Of a DNA stretch of 18,050 nt, positions 1 to 8,094 are shown piece after piece; position 1 is the first letter of the stretch, and each line of letters opens with the position of its first letter. The stretch is from Treponema sp. GTDB taxonomy: Bacteria; Spirochaetota; Spirochaetia; Treponematales; Breznakiellaceae. The stretch covers positions 1-18,050 of the forward strand of contig JAISAK010000260.1 of the NCBI GenBank assembly GCA_031266695.1, written 5' to 3'. The position numbers and the translations under genes are program-made. Under the pieces are notes generated by a model. That model had not been told where the DNA came from, ran no database searches, and saw only the letters and a program-made list of their open reading frames with translations.

Positions 1-1010
1 ACCCCGGCGGGAAGGGCAGTCATGGCCGGCGCGGGGGGCTTGTCCGTTTTTTGCCCCTCCCCCAGAGTCCCCGCCGCGGTTCTCGGGGCCGCGGTCCCGG
101 GCAAAACGCCGCCGGGGCCCGAAGCGGGGCTTCCCGAAGCCGGGTTCAAAGCGGCGGGGCCCGAAGCGGCGCCCGCGGCGGCCCCCGGCGCGATGGAATA
201 GTACAGCTCGCTGACTATGCTGCCGTTCTGATAGGGACGCTGTTTGCCGCCGGTAAGACGCATGGTCTCCCGGGTAATGAGCCCCGCCATGACGGGGAGG
301 ATTTCTCCCGAATCAATATATTTTAAAAATGCCTCGGTAAAGGGACTGTTCCGGACGCCTTCGCCGTCCGCGGCGGTAGTACCGGGGGCGGTGGAAAACA
401 TGATAAAGATGTCCTGGGGCGGATGTTCCACTGTCACAAAGCCGCGGGAAAGGCCCCGGCTCCCGCCCCGCAGATTTTTAAAGGGGTTGTCCCGGCAGGC
501 GTCGAGGATTACCACGTTGAGCTTGTTTTTCGCGCTTTGTTCCAGGGAAAGCAGCAGGCGGCCGAGGGGGTAGGCGCCATAAACGATGCCCGCCTCATCC
601 TCGGCGTTTATGTCCACCGGCAAAAGGTAGTTTTCCCCTCCGACCTGAATCCCGTGCCCCGCGTACCAAAAAAAGCCTTCGTTTGATTCTTCCCCGGAAA
701 GCCGGCGTATCCAGGCGGCGGCGGCCCGGGTCATGGCGCCGAGATCGCCGTTGAGCTGCAAATCGACGCTGTAACCAAGGGATGAAAGTTTTTCCGCGAT
801 GTCGGAAGCGTCGTTGGCCGTGTTCGGCAGATTATCTACATATTGATAATCGCTGTTGCCGATAACCAGGGCGAAACGTCCGGGGAGGCCCGCGTTTTCG
901 GCGTAGCCCGGAAAAACGAGGAAAACGCCCAACAGGAAAAATACCCCCGCCTTCAGGCCTCCGCGCTTTGAAAACTCAGTCCGCCGCCACGCTGATTGTA
1001 TAGGGTTCAT
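1..1010 (-). CDS. Secreted caspase-like (peptidase C14) protease, 3' end cut by window edge
   Basis: 336 codons are visible from ATG 1010 to the left edge, with no stop. Residues 15-37 form a signal peptide (basic KRGG, then a hydrophobic run ending near GYA), so the protein is probably exported. Residues 45-260 are a caspase p20-like domain: RFALVIGNSDY (45-55), the catalytic histidine in YAGHG (His119) and the catalytic cysteine in LDACRDNPF (Cys172). Both dyad residues are intact. After about residue 270 comes an Ala/Pro/Gly/Ser-rich linker with ASGP/ASGS repeats, likely leading to a further domain outside the window. The chosen ATG overlaps the end of the upstream PPC-domain gene by 35 bp and has only a weak ribosome site, suggesting translational coupling; a later start would break the signal peptide. 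The target is unknown. The family assignment is secure by motif; the physiological role is not. Confidence 0.88.
   Translation of the reverse strand, partial: MNPIQSAWRRTEFSKRGGLKAGVFFLLGVFLVFPGYAENAGLPGRFALVIGNSDYQYVDNLPNTANDASDIAEKLSSLGYSVDLQLNGDLGAMTRAAAAWIRRLSGEESNEGFFWYAGHGIQVGGENYLLPVDINAEDEAGIVYGAYPLGRLLLSLEQSAKNKLNVVILDACRDNPFKNLRGGSRGLSRGFVTVEHPPQDIFIMFSTAPGTTAADGEGVRNSPFTEAFLKYIDSGEILPVMAGLITRETMRLTGGKQRPYQNGSIVSELYYSIAPGAAAGAASGPAALNPASGSPASGPGGVLPGTAAPRTAAGTLGEGQKTDKPPAPAMTALPAG
113..169. repeat. Short GC-rich direct repeat in the caspase gene linker
   Basis: A 15-bp word, cggggcccgaagcgg, occurs at 113-127 and again at 155-169, with a related sequence between. It encodes the repeated Ala-Ser-Gly-Pro segments of the linker after the caspase domain. 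Such a tract can expand or contract by slippage, so linker length may differ between strains. Confidence 0.7.
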
Positions 1011-2160
1011 CGGGATCTTCATCAAGACATTCCACTTTTAGATAGTAGGTTCCGGCCTGGAGGCGCACGGAGAGGCGGGAATCCAGATCCTCGCCGCCGT
1101 CGTCATTGTCGTCAATGGAGTTGCGGTTGCCGTCGTACAATTCGATGTAGGTATCAAGCCGGGCGGAATTCACGCCCCTGGCCCGTATGGTATAAGAACC
1201 GGGCCGGCTTATCTGAAATTTAACCCAGTCCACGTCATTCCCGGTAGTGAAAGTGTGCCGCTGGGGCGTCCCCGGGCTTATTTCTTTGGCGGAAGTGAAA
1301 TCATCGTCCTCTTCGTATTCATCGGGGGTACTGCGGATTGCTTCGGTAAACCGGGCCCCGAAACCGTAACTTCCTGTTTCGCCGCCATAACCGCGGACTT
1401 TGGCGATATAAGAGTTCCCCGGGCGTACCTGGTAGCGGATGCGGGCATTGCCGCCGGAGCCGCCGTCGTCGTTATCGGCAAGTTTATCCCGCGGATCGGC
1501 GTTGTATAATTCCATATAGGTATCCGTGTTTCCGGTGGTTTCCAGCAGCAGGAAGCCGTCCCTGTCCGGCGTAAAGAGGAAAAAGTCTTCGTCGCTTTCG
1601 GCATGAAGCGTGCGGCTGACAATTTGTTCACCGCCGGCGGATGTTTCCACAGCCAGGGGATTTTCCCAGCTGTCCGGCTCCCAGGCGTCGCGGATAACCG
1701 AAGGCGATCTTCCGCCCCCGCCGTCCGAAAGCATTTCGGCAATATACTCGTTGAAATCAAAATCCGAGTGAAAGCTTGCCGTGATTGAATGGTCGACGGA
1801 ACGGATAAGCCGGGTATAAATCCGTATCGCGGCGCCGGGGGTTTCAATAATTTCACCGGAAATTGTCCAGTCCGCGGCCCCGCCCGAGACCAGGATAAAG
1901 GATCTGCCCGGAATATTCGTTAATTCTTCGGTAAGCTGGGCGGCCCAGTAAAGGCCGAGGGCGGGAACCGAATCATGGTAAACCCATACGTTGACGGCGA
2001 TTTTCGGACTCCCTCCGGCGGGGATTTTTCTATTAATGCCGCCGGCAGTCTCTTTTACCGCGCCGTCTATCTGCGGCGCCGGATTCGCGGCGCTCTGTCC
2101 GTACAGCGCGGCAAGGACAGGGAAAAGAACAAAAAACAATACTAAACGTTTATACATCAT
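976..2160 (-). CDS. Secreted protein with two PPC (pre-peptidase C-terminal) domains
   Basis: 394 residues. The N-terminus (1-25) is a signal peptide with a hydrophobic core ending near YGQSA. Residues 52-145 form an alpha/beta region ([12 protein letters not shown] to YIAEML) that resembles lipoprotein-activator or FlgO-type domains by eye; this is tentative. Two PPC-like beta domains follow, about 186-270 and 278-394. Both contain the matching core TYMELYN...DNDDGG (214-234) or TYIELYD...DNDDGG (337-356), an acidic loop likely to bind calcium. PPC domains usually sit on secreted proteases; here the domain is on a separate protein directly upstream of a caspase-like protease. The start overlaps the phosphofructokinase stop by 11 bp; two adjacent ATGs are possible (2160 or 2157), and GGAG is better spaced for 2157. 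No catalytic residues are seen, so it is probably a binding or accessory protein. Confidence 0.82.
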   Translation of the reverse strand: MMYKRLVLFFVLFPVLAALYGQSAANPAPQIDGAVKETAGGINRKIPAGGSPKIAVNVWVYHDSVPALGLYWAAQLTEELTNIPGRSFILVSGGAADWTISGEIIETPGAAIRIYTRLIRSVDHSITASFHSDFDFNEYIAEMLSDGGGGRSPSVIRDAWEPDSWENPLAVETSAGGEQIVSRTLHAESDEDFFLFTPDRDGFLLLETTGNTDTYMELYNADPRDKLADNDDGGSGGNARIRYQVRPGNSYIAKVRGYGGETGSYGFGARFTEAIRSTPDEYEEDDDFTSAKEISPGTPQRHTFTTGNDVDWVKFQISRPGSYTIRARGVNSARLDTYIELYDGNRNSIDDNDDGGEDLDSRLSVRLQAGTYYLKVECLDEDPDEPYTISVAAD

Positions 2161-3823
2161 TTCTCCTATACGGAAGTTCCAGTTTGATGGTCTTTGTCGG
2201 TTCGTCGCAGACCTCCGGGGGGCCGAAATATTGAATCGCCCCGGGGTAGAGAAAACAGGTCTTCACCGCCCAGGTATCCCTTTCCGCGTCAAAGGTTTTG
2301 AAGGGAGCGCCGTCAAGTTCCACCAGGGCTTTTTTTATAACCGGCTTTTTTGATCCGTGCCGCTGTTCCAGATTCATCATCATGGTAATGGGAACGCCGC
2401 CCGCCGTCCATTCCGCCGCGGGGGCGGTAAGGTTCCGCACGCTTGCGAGATAACCGGTAAGGCCGAAGGCGATGAGAACAAAGGCGCTGTAACCCAGACT
2501 GTAGCAGTAATCGGAGTCAAAGTTGGAGGGGAAGGCGCAGCGCCCTTCGTAACCGAAGAAGTGAGTCTGGGCGTTGAATTTTCCCTTGTAGAGTTTTTCC
2601 TCTTTAAGGACCCGGAGCTGTTTCTCCACCATGCCCATAAGGAGTTTTTCGGTCTCGATTCTGGAAACCTGCACATTGCCGTGGGGATCCCTGTCCACGA
2701 GAAATTCCCTCGCGATATCGGGGGGCAGGCTTTGAAGGAGCTTATAGGAAGGATCGGATATATGCCGGCTTAGGTAATAGAGTTGATCGATGAAAGAACT
2801 GATCTTCGCGAATTTATCGGGAGATTCCGCGATAGCGTCATTGAGTTCGCCGATGAGTTTTTTCATTTCCGGAATAAATTCCACAAGCCCTTCGGGGATA
2901 AGCACCACTCCGAAGTTATCGCCGTTTTCGGCGCGCCGCGTAATTGAGGCGCAGATATGCTCCACCACCTGATCGAGGGAGAGCCCCTTGGACTCGACCT
3001 CTTCGGAGATAAGGCAGACGTTGGGCTGGGTTTGAAGGGCGCATTCCAGGGCTATATGGCTGGCCGCCCTTCCCATGAGCTTGATAAAGTGCCAGTATTT
3101 TTTCGCGCTGTTGGCGTCCCGTTCTATATTGCCGATAAGCTCGCTGTAGGTTTTGCAGGCGGTATCAAAACCGAAAGAAGTTTCGACGTACTTGTTTTTC
3201 AGATCCCCGTCTATGGTTTTGGGACAGCCGATTACCTGAATACCCGCTCCCTCTTTTTCAAAATATTCCGCCAGGAGCGCCGCGTTGGTATTGGAATCGT
3301 CCCCGCCGATGATCACCACCGCGTTGAGGTTCAGCTCCTTCGCCGTTTTAAGGGAAGCGGCGAACTGTTCCCGGCTTTCTATCTTTGTCCGCCCGGAGCC
3401 GATAATGTCAAAGCCGCCGGTATTCCGGTATTCGTCAATTTTCGCGGCGTCAAGAACAAGGGCTTTGTTCTCGATTAGCCCGCCGGGGCCGCCGAGGAAA
3501 CCGTAGAGCAGGGAGCCGGAATTGCCTTTTTTAAGGCCGTCGTACAGCCCCGCGATGACATTGTGGCCGCCCGGCGCCTGCCCGCCCGAAAGAATTACGC
3601 CGACCTTCAGTTCCCGGCCGATTCCGTCGTTTTTTCCTTTACCAAAAGCGGCCAGCGGCTTGCCGTAGGTAAGTTTGAAAAATTCCCTAAGTTCCTTTTG
3701 ATCCGCGGCGGATTCCGTCGGAGACCCAAGCTTTAAAGCAATATCGTCAACCCCGCCGGATAAACCGGCGGGAAGCTTCGGCTTATAGGCATAGCGCATT
3801 TTTTGAAGAATGGAAATGTTCAT
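2150..3823 (-). CDS. pfp: Diphosphate--fructose-6-phosphate 1-phosphotransferase (PPi-PFK)
   Basis: 557 residues, matching the long beta-type PPi-dependent phosphofructokinases of spirochaetes and plants. It reversibly phosphorylates fructose 6-phosphate with pyrophosphate in cytoplasmic glycolysis. Visible motifs: [14 protein letters not shown] (75-88), [10 protein letters not shown] (140-149), GGDDS (173-177; the second Asp replaces the Gly of ATP-type enzymes and marks PPi use), PKTIDGDL (201-208), MGR (250-252) and [16 protein letters not shown] near the C-terminus. A start 24 bp upstream (3847) is open but lacks a ribosome site; ATG 3823 is preceded by AGAGG with 5-nt spacing and gives the usual N-terminus. 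It lies 65 bp downstream of the UMP kinase stop and overlaps the PPC-protein gene, so the three are probably cotranscribed. Confidence 0.95.
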   Translation of the reverse strand: MNISILQKMRYAYKPKLPAGLSGGVDDIALKLGSPTESAADQKELREFFKLTYGKPLAAFGKGKNDGIGRELKVGVILSGGQAPGGHNVIAGLYDGLKKGNSGSLLYGFLGGPGGLIENKALVLDAAKIDEYRNTGGFDIIGSGRTKIESREQFAASLKTAKELNLNAVVIIGGDDSNTNAALLAEYFEKEGAGIQVIGCPKTIDGDLKNKYVETSFGFDTACKTYSELIGNIERDANSAKKYWHFIKLMGRAASHIALECALQTQPNVCLISEEVESKGLSLDQVVEHICASITRRAENGDNFGVVLIPEGLVEFIPEMKKLIGELNDAIAESPDKFAKISSFIDQLYYLSRHISDPSYKLLQSLPPDIAREFLVDRDPHGNVQVSRIETEKLLMGMVEKQLRVLKEEKLYKGKFNAQTHFFGYEGRCAFPSNFDSDYCYSLGYSAFVLIAFGLTGYLASVRNLTAPAAEWTAGGVPITMMMNLEQRHGSKKPVIKKALVELDGAPFKTFDAERDTWAVKTCFLYPGAIQYFGPPEVCDEPTKTIKLELPYRRNDV

Positions 3824-3888
3824 GGTTACCTCTTGCACGGTTTCCATGATAACAGAAAAAGAAAATCTGGAAAAGCGGCGGGGAACGC

Positions 3889-4575
3889 TTATCCTATGGT
3901 TGTTCCGATAAAATCGGCGCCCGAAAGTATCTTTTCAAGATTTTCCAGATTTTTGCCCGCGGCGCAGATCACCTTAAGGCCGATCTTTGCCGCGTGCCGG
4001 CTTGCCACCGGATCGAAGGGGACATTTTTCCCCGGAGTCCATTCATCGCCCACCATCGCCCGGAAATCCGCCCAGGAGACGCGATCTATGGGTTTCGCGC
4101 CGGGATTTTTTTTTGGATCGTCGGTATACACTTTTTCTATGTTGGAAAGGTTTATCACCACGGAGGCGTTGAATCTTTCGGCCAGGAGTACCGCGTCGTA
4201 GTCCGACGAAAAGCCCGGTTTCCAGCCCGACGCGACCAGGACCCTGCCAAGAAAGGGCTCTACCTTTGTCGGATCCGTAACCACGTCCTGGCCGCACCAT
4301 TCGCCCATCACCGCCCTGACAAGCTGGGCGTTGAGCCGGGTCGCCATAATTCCAATCCAGTCCGCTTCTTCGTTTTTGACGGCTTCGCCGCTTATTTCCC
4401 GGTAGGCTTTTTGCCATGCCCGGGCGGGACCGCCGCCGCCCGCGACAAGAATGAAACGCCGCTTTTCGTCGGCCTCGATGAAACCGCGGATTAATTCCCT
4501 GAAATTTTTCAAAAATTGTTCATCAACGCCGTCGGGGGCTATAATGGAACCACCCAGAGAAATAACGGTAATCAT
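3889..4575 (-). CDS. pyrH: UMP kinase (uridylate kinase), archaeal/spirochaete-type
   Basis: 228 residues, an amino-acid-kinase fold protein that phosphorylates UMP to UDP in pyrimidine nucleotide synthesis. Motifs: N-terminal VISLGGSII (4-12), the glycine-rich VAGGGGPAR (44-52), [18 protein letters not shown] in the middle, [13 protein letters not shown], and the C-terminal nucleotide-site region [20 protein letters not shown]. The short length and [12 protein letters not shown] segment fit the archaeal-type UMP kinase subfamily rather than the ~240-residue E. coli PyrH; another amino-acid-kinase substrate cannot be wholly excluded. AGGAG lies 5 nt before ATG 4575 and overlaps the TAG stop of the upstream lipoprotein gene, an arrangement typical of coupled translation. 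Confidence 0.88.
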   Translation of the reverse strand: MITVISLGGSIIAPDGVDEQFLKNFRELIRGFIEADEKRRFILVAGGGGPARAWQKAYREISGEAVKNEEADWIGIMATRLNAQLVRAVMGEWCGQDVVTDPTKVEPFLGRVLVASGWKPGFSSDYDAVLLAERFNASVVINLSNIEKVYTDDPKKNPGAKPIDRVSWADFRAMVGDEWTPGKNVPFDPVASRHAAKIGLKVICAAGKNLENLEKILSGADFIGTTIG

Positions 4576-4583
4576 ATCCGCTC

Positions 4584-6344
4584 CTATTGAACATACATGC
4601 CGGTAACGGTAATATCGCCCCAGAGACTTGAGTAAGATTCCAGCCCTCCGACAACTTCTTCCCAGAGGTTCTGCAGGGCGTAGGAACGGATATGGGTAAC
4701 CGCCTGCCCCCTGGGATCCATCCGGGAAAGATTCGTCACGCCCCGCGAAAAGGCAATCCGCTGGCTGTCAAGGCTGCCGAAATAAAAGCTTGCCCTGTCG
4801 GAGCGGGTACTGAAATTGTCCGGAACGGCGCCCGCCCCCATCGCCGGATCAACGGGGATCCAGCCAAATCCGTCTATCCAGAATTCGGCCCAGTAATGGC
4901 GCGTTGTCTGCCTGTTCCTGCTGATCAGTATACCCGAAACGGGAATACTGGGAACCCCGGCGGCGCGCGCCAGGGCGCAGTAGAGAAGCGCCGCCGTATA
5001 GGGATCGAGCCTTTTGGTTTCAAGCGCCTCAAGGGCGCCGCCATCCCGGCCTCCCGCGTTTCCGTCCGGCGCGCCGGCATTTCCGTTCTGCCCGGCCGGA
5101 AGAGCCGCCGCGTCTCCCCGGGGAAAAAACTGAAAATTTCTTTCGTCAATAAGCCACTCGTAGATCCGCTGGGCCTTGATATAAGGGTTTCGTTCCCTTG
5201 AGGCGAGGGCGGCGGCCTGGTCTTTAATCCGCGGATCCTCCGAGGGTATAAGGGGACCGGCCTGGGTATAGACGGAACCTATCGGAGAATCTTCCTCCTG
5301 CCGTACCGCCTGGGGCCGCAGATTCGTTTCGACGGCAAAAACTTCAACCTGATAGGAGAGGTTTATTTCCGCGTCGTTTCTCGCGGAAAGGTTGTTGAGC
5401 TGGAAGATCGCGGTGCCCCGGTAATTTTCAACAAAGGGCTCCCTGCTGCGGGAAAGAAGTTCAATGTTCCGCTGGGACGCCGAGGAGACGGGCTGGGGAA
5501 CCCAGAGGTACAAGGTGTTTTGTCCATCGGCTTCGTTCACTTTTATGTTTACCGAATAGGTAATGGTATAGCTCCGTTTATCGCGGAAGATTTTGGTTCC
5601 GGGCTTTCCCGTTACCTCAAAAAAGAAGGGCCGCGAACTGCCGCGGGCGGTACGCACTTCAAGGTTCCCGCCGGCGGCGCCGTCCGGTACCCGTACCCGT
5701 ATTTCCCGTTCGCTCCAGAAGTCGTAGCCGAATTCGGTTTCAAAAACTTCCGTAAAGCCCGGCGCCTGCGCGTCGGCCGGCGCCGAGGGAAGGGATTCCG
5801 CGTTCCAGGAAAAAAACACGCCGCTCCTTTCACGGGAGCTTCCGAAATTATTGCCGATGATAGTGATCAGGGATCCTACGGAACCGGCCTGGGGAGTAAC
5901 GGAGCTTATCCGCGGACCAAGCCCCAGGCCGGTTCCCTGTACGGGGCGGGGCAGGGTAGCCCTGTTTGAAAAGAGAGCGCCGTTGCTTTTTCTGCCGCCA
6001 ACATGGACATATACCAGGCCGGACTCCCCGAATTCGGGAATTTTTACCGAGATGCTGTTTTCCCGCCAGTCCAAATACGAAGAATTGGTGGGAGAGATGC
6101 CCGCGATAGTAACATAGGACTCGTCCCGCTCCCTGCCGAAGTTTTCCCCCTGTTTGGTGAGTACGTCGCCCATCATTCCGATTTTGGGATTTATGGACTG
6201 AACAAGGGGGCTCTTTTTTTTACAGGCGGCGGAAAAGAGGGAGCCCAGGGCCAGGACGAGAAGAAACGCCGCCCGGCGGGTCCGCCCTGTCCGGCGCCCC
6301 GCCTTCGGGATTTTTGGCGGAGTTTCCGGATGGAACAGGTTCAT
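4584..6344 (-). CDS. Lipoprotein with IPT/TIG domains and a transglutaminase-like domain
   Basis: 586 residues. A basic N-terminus and hydrophobic stretch (25-40) end in FSAAC, a spirochaete-type lipobox with Cys41, so the protein is probably lipid-anchored outside the inner membrane. Residues 47-130 and 144-245 are two IPT/TIG immunoglobulin-like domains (INPKIGMMGDVLTKQGENFG and ISSVTPQAGSVGSLITIIG). Residues 255-340 are a beta region of the type often found before transglutaminase cores. The core spans about 380-500: helix YTAALLYCALARAAGVPS, His483 in RHYWAEFWIDG and Asp499 in GWIPVDPAMG. Aligned on ARAAGVP, the usual catalytic Cys position falls at Pro448; the only nearby Cys (456) is eight residues further on. 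The domain may therefore be non-catalytic. A low-complexity Gly/Asn/Ala insert lies at 412-437. The start shares ATGA with the preceding gene's stop. Confidence 0.85.
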   Translation of the reverse strand: MNLFHPETPPKIPKAGRRTGRTRRAAFLLVLALGSLFSAACKKKSPLVQSINPKIGMMGDVLTKQGENFGRERDESYVTIAGISPTNSSYLDWRENSISVKIPEFGESGLVYVHVGGRKSNGALFSNRATLPRPVQGTGLGLGPRISSVTPQAGSVGSLITIIGNNFGSSRERSGVFFSWNAESLPSAPADAQAPGFTEVFETEFGYDFWSEREIRVRVPDGAAGGNLEVRTARGSSRPFFFEVTGKPGTKIFRDKRSYTITYSVNIKVNEADGQNTLYLWVPQPVSSASQRNIELLSRSREPFVENYRGTAIFQLNNLSARNDAEINLSYQVEVFAVETNLRPQAVRQEEDSPIGSVYTQAGPLIPSEDPRIKDQAAALASRERNPYIKAQRIYEWLIDERNFQFFPRGDAAALPAGQNGNAGAPDGNAGGRDGGALEALETKRLDPYTAALLYCALARAAGVPSIPVSGILISRNRQTTRHYWAEFWIDGFGWIPVDPAMGAGAVPDNFSTRSDRASFYFGSLDSQRIAFSRGVTNLSRMDPRGQAVTHIRSYALQNLWEEVVGGLESYSSLWGDITVTGMYVQ

Positions 6345-6913
6345 GGAGAGTTATCATTTCCCCCGGCGGCCTCTCCGGAATCGTCCTTTCCCCCGGAATT
6401 GTTATTCCCCGCGGCGGCCCGGGTAGTTTCTTCCGCGGCGGCTTCCCTGTAAGGCTTCATGGTCAGCATTATCTCGATGTGCGCCCCGCCGTTATTACCG
6501 GCCGCCGAACCCAGGGGAAAGAAATAAATCGGTTCGTCAAAATCAAGGGGGATGGTCTGCACGGTAGTCTGGTACCGTATCCCCTGATTGGGGATGTCAA
6601 CCCAAATTTGCCCCTGGGCGACAAGGAAATTCTGTCCCCGGCGGCGGAGATAGGGCGTAAACTGAACGGCTACAACTACATTGGCGCCCACCAGTTTGAT
6701 GCTGACCGGGCGGCCCGGAATGGTTACTTTCTGAGATCCCTCATTCCAGACCTCCGTTTGATTTTGCTCAAGGACCCGCACCGCAAAGTCCAGCACTACC
6801 GCCTGATTCTTAAGCGCCGGCGGCATTTCCTCAAGGCCCGGTTCCTCCGCGTTGAGCGCCTTGCCCGCGGTGACAATAAGCATAAGGCTAAAAAGGCAGA
6901 AGCCGCGGTTCAT
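6341..6913 (-). CDS. Secreted protein of unknown function in the sigma-factor operon
   Basis: 190 residues; no family recognised. A signal peptide is clear (MNRGFCLFSLMLIVTAGKA, probable cleavage before EEPG). The mature part (25-155) is rich in alternating hydrophobic residues (AVVLDFAVRVLEQ, VSIKLVGANVVVAVQF, GQIWVDIP), consistent with a beta-sandwich periplasmic domain. The last 35 residues are low-complexity Ala/Gly/Asn/Ser (GNNNSGGKDDSGE), probably disordered. Start and stop each overlap a neighbour by ATGA, so it is translationally locked between the anti-sigma factor and the TIG lipoprotein. The ribosome site AAGGAG sits about 12 nt from the ATG, longer than usual, which supports reliance on coupling. 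A role with the anti-sigma factor or lipoprotein is inferred from position only. Confidence 0.75.
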   Translation of the reverse strand: MNRGFCLFSLMLIVTAGKALNAEEPGLEEMPPALKNQAVVLDFAVRVLEQNQTEVWNEGSQKVTIPGRPVSIKLVGANVVVAVQFTPYLRRRGQNFLVAQGQIWVDIPNQGIRYQTTVQTIPLDFDEPIYFFPLGSAAGNNGGAHIEIMLTMKPYREAAAEETTRAAAGNNNSGGKDDSGEAAGGNDNSP

Positions 6914-7485
6914 CGCTGGGGCTTTCTCCTTGTATAGTCGGCGGCTTTCATAATGGTCGGTTCACCGGAACTCATAAAATTCCTGCTTTCCGGCAGGCGC
7001 AGGATCAGGAAGTCCCCCGAATCCTTGTTCTCCAGATACTGAAACACGTCATTCATATCGGAAACCGGAATAATGCCGGGCATTTCAAAATTCGTATCGG
7101 CCATGATGACCGCGTTCCGCGCGCCGTCGTCTTCGGCGGGCCGCAGCAGCCAGAGCGTGCCCAGGACAAGGAGCAGCGCCGCCGCGGTCAGGGCCGGAAC
7201 GGGAACGGGAACGCTTTTCCGCCAGACCGGCGGTACACGGCGGGCCCCGGAGCCGCGCGAAGCTTTTCCGCCCGCTTCCAGCTTCCGCCAGACCCGTTCC
7301 CTGGCCCTTTCCAGCATAGCTTTTTCCCCGGCCTTCGCCGCCGCGGAAACGGAACGGGCGCGATAGGTTTCCAGTTTTTCCCGGCAGCCGGGACACTCGG
7401 CCAGATGGCTTTCCATCTTTTCCTTCCAGGGAGAGGGTAATTCCCCGTCAAGATAAACTGAAAGAATTTGATGTTCAGGACACAT
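6910..7485 (-). CDS. Anti-sigma factor with zinc-finger (zf-HC2) domain and one membrane helix
   Basis: 191 residues. The cytoplasmic N-terminal domain carries His5 and HLAECPGC (His27, Cys31, Cys34), the HxxxCxxC zinc motif of anti-sigma domains that hold ECF sigma factors inactive. A charged linker (35-90) precedes one transmembrane helix (about 96-114, VPALTAAALLLVLGTLWLL). The remaining ~75 residues would be periplasmic, the expected place for signal sensing or regulated proteolysis. A longer reading frame starts at 7512, but the ATG at 7485 has AAGGTGG just upstream and gives the standard MCPEH start. It overlaps the sigma gene by 11 bp, the usual pairing that keeps sigma and anti-sigma production balanced. 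Confidence 0.9.
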   Translation of the reverse strand: MCPEHQILSVYLDGELPSPWKEKMESHLAECPGCREKLETYRARSVSAAAKAGEKAMLERARERVWRKLEAGGKASRGSGARRVPPVWRKSVPVPVPALTAAALLLVLGTLWLLRPAEDDGARNAVIMADTNFEMPGIIPVSDMNDVFQYLENKDSGDFLILRLPESRNFMSSGEPTIMKAADYTRRKPQR

Positions 7486-8035
7486 TCGAACCACCTTGTA
7501 AAAGCCCGGCAAGCCGCTCCCGGGCCCTGAATATACGGACCTTTACATTCCCTTCGCTGATGCCCAGGGCCCGTCCTATCTCTTTGTAATTCAATTCCGC
7601 GTATTCTTTCAGGATTAATACAATCCGTAAATTTTCAGGCAATTTATCAAGGGTTTCCTTTATTTCATCCCGGGTTTCTTTTTTAACAAGGATCCCCTCT
7701 CCGGTCTCCGTCTGCCGGATATCCTCCCGGAAGGCCTTCTGATACGCCTTCCGTTCCCGTTCTTTCCGTTTCGCGTAATTTAAAGCGGCGTTTTTAACAA
7801 CCCGGATAAGCCAATATTTCGCCTCCTCCGAATTGGGAAAGACCATATTCTTTTCATAGAGCTTGAAAAATGCTTCCTGGCAGAGATCTTCGGCCGCTTC
7901 CTCGTTGTTTACCACACGATAAGCCACCCTGAACAGTATGGAAAAAGCCGAATCGTAAAGATTCCGGAATTCCTCCGCAGAAGTCTGCCCGCCGGAAACT
8001 AAACCCCTTTTGTTTTTTTCTATATCTGAAAACAA
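7475..8035 (-). CDS. ECF-family RNA polymerase sigma-70 factor
   Basis: 186 residues. Region 2 covers about 22-90 (FRNLYDSAFSILFRVAYRVV, then EAAEDLCQEAFFKLYE, the core-binding and -10 recognition helices) and region 4 about 122-178 (LDKLPENLRIVLILKEYAEL, NYKEIGRALGISEGNVKVRI, the helix-turn-helix for the -35 element). Region 3 is absent, as expected for ECF factors. The start is TTG at 8035: an in-frame stop lies just upstream, GAGGG sits 6 nt before it, and no other start exists until well inside region 2. The upstream region holds a tandem repeat that duplicates this start. The next gene is its probable anti-sigma factor. The exported products of the same operon suggest envelope-related control; the actual stimulus is unknown. 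Confidence 0.93.
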   Translation of the reverse strand: MFSDIEKNKRGLVSGGQTSAEEFRNLYDSAFSILFRVAYRVVNNEEAAEDLCQEAFFKLYEKNMVFPNSEEAKYWLIRVVKNAALNYAKRKERERKAYQKAFREDIRQTETGEGILVKKETRDEIKETLDKLPENLRIVLILKEYAELNYKEIGRALGISEGNVKVRIFRARERLAGLLQGGSNVS

Positions 8036-8070
8036 GTCTTTCCCTCATTTGTTACAGTATCTGAAAACAA
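8020..8070 (-). CDS. Possible 16-codon leader/decoy ORF before the sigma gene
   Basis: The upstream copy of the tandem repeat has its own GGGGG ribosome-binding site and TTG (8070). The repeat is 35 bp, so this TTG is out of frame with the sigma gene: it reads MFSDTVTNEGKTCFQI and stops at TAG 8020-8022, overlapping the true sigma start at 8035. It could be a by-product of duplication or a translational attenuator. No homology evidence is possible for so short a peptide. Confidence 0.3.
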   Translation of the reverse strand: MFSDTVTNEGKTCFQI

Positions 8071-8092
8071 GTTTTTCCCCCGTTTGTTACAG
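8023..8092. repeat. 35-bp tandem duplication covering the sigma-gene translation start
   Basis: Two adjacent copies, 8023-8057 and 8058-8092, match at 32 of 35 positions. Each copy begins tatctgaaaacaag and ends gtttgttacag or atttgttacag on the plus strand. On the minus strand each carries a purine-rich ribosome site followed by TTGTTTTCAGATA. The junction also makes an inverted repeat TTGTT-N12-AACAA (8049-8070), and a looser TTGTT-N17-AACAA lies at 8084-8110; these could be operator half-sites, which is speculative. Confidence 0.85.
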
Positions 8093-8094
8093 TA

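Noticed and set aside
3824..3847. Upstream ATG for the phosphofructokinase gene
   Set aside because: No ribosome site before it, whereas ATG 3823 has AGAGG correctly spaced.
7854..8048. 64-codon frame starting at an ATG in the sigma leader
   Set aside because: No ribosome site, Arg-rich text, and it overlaps sigma region 2 in another frame.
8023..8092. Considered as a mini CRISPR array
   Set aside because: The two copies are directly adjacent with no spacer and no cas genes are nearby.
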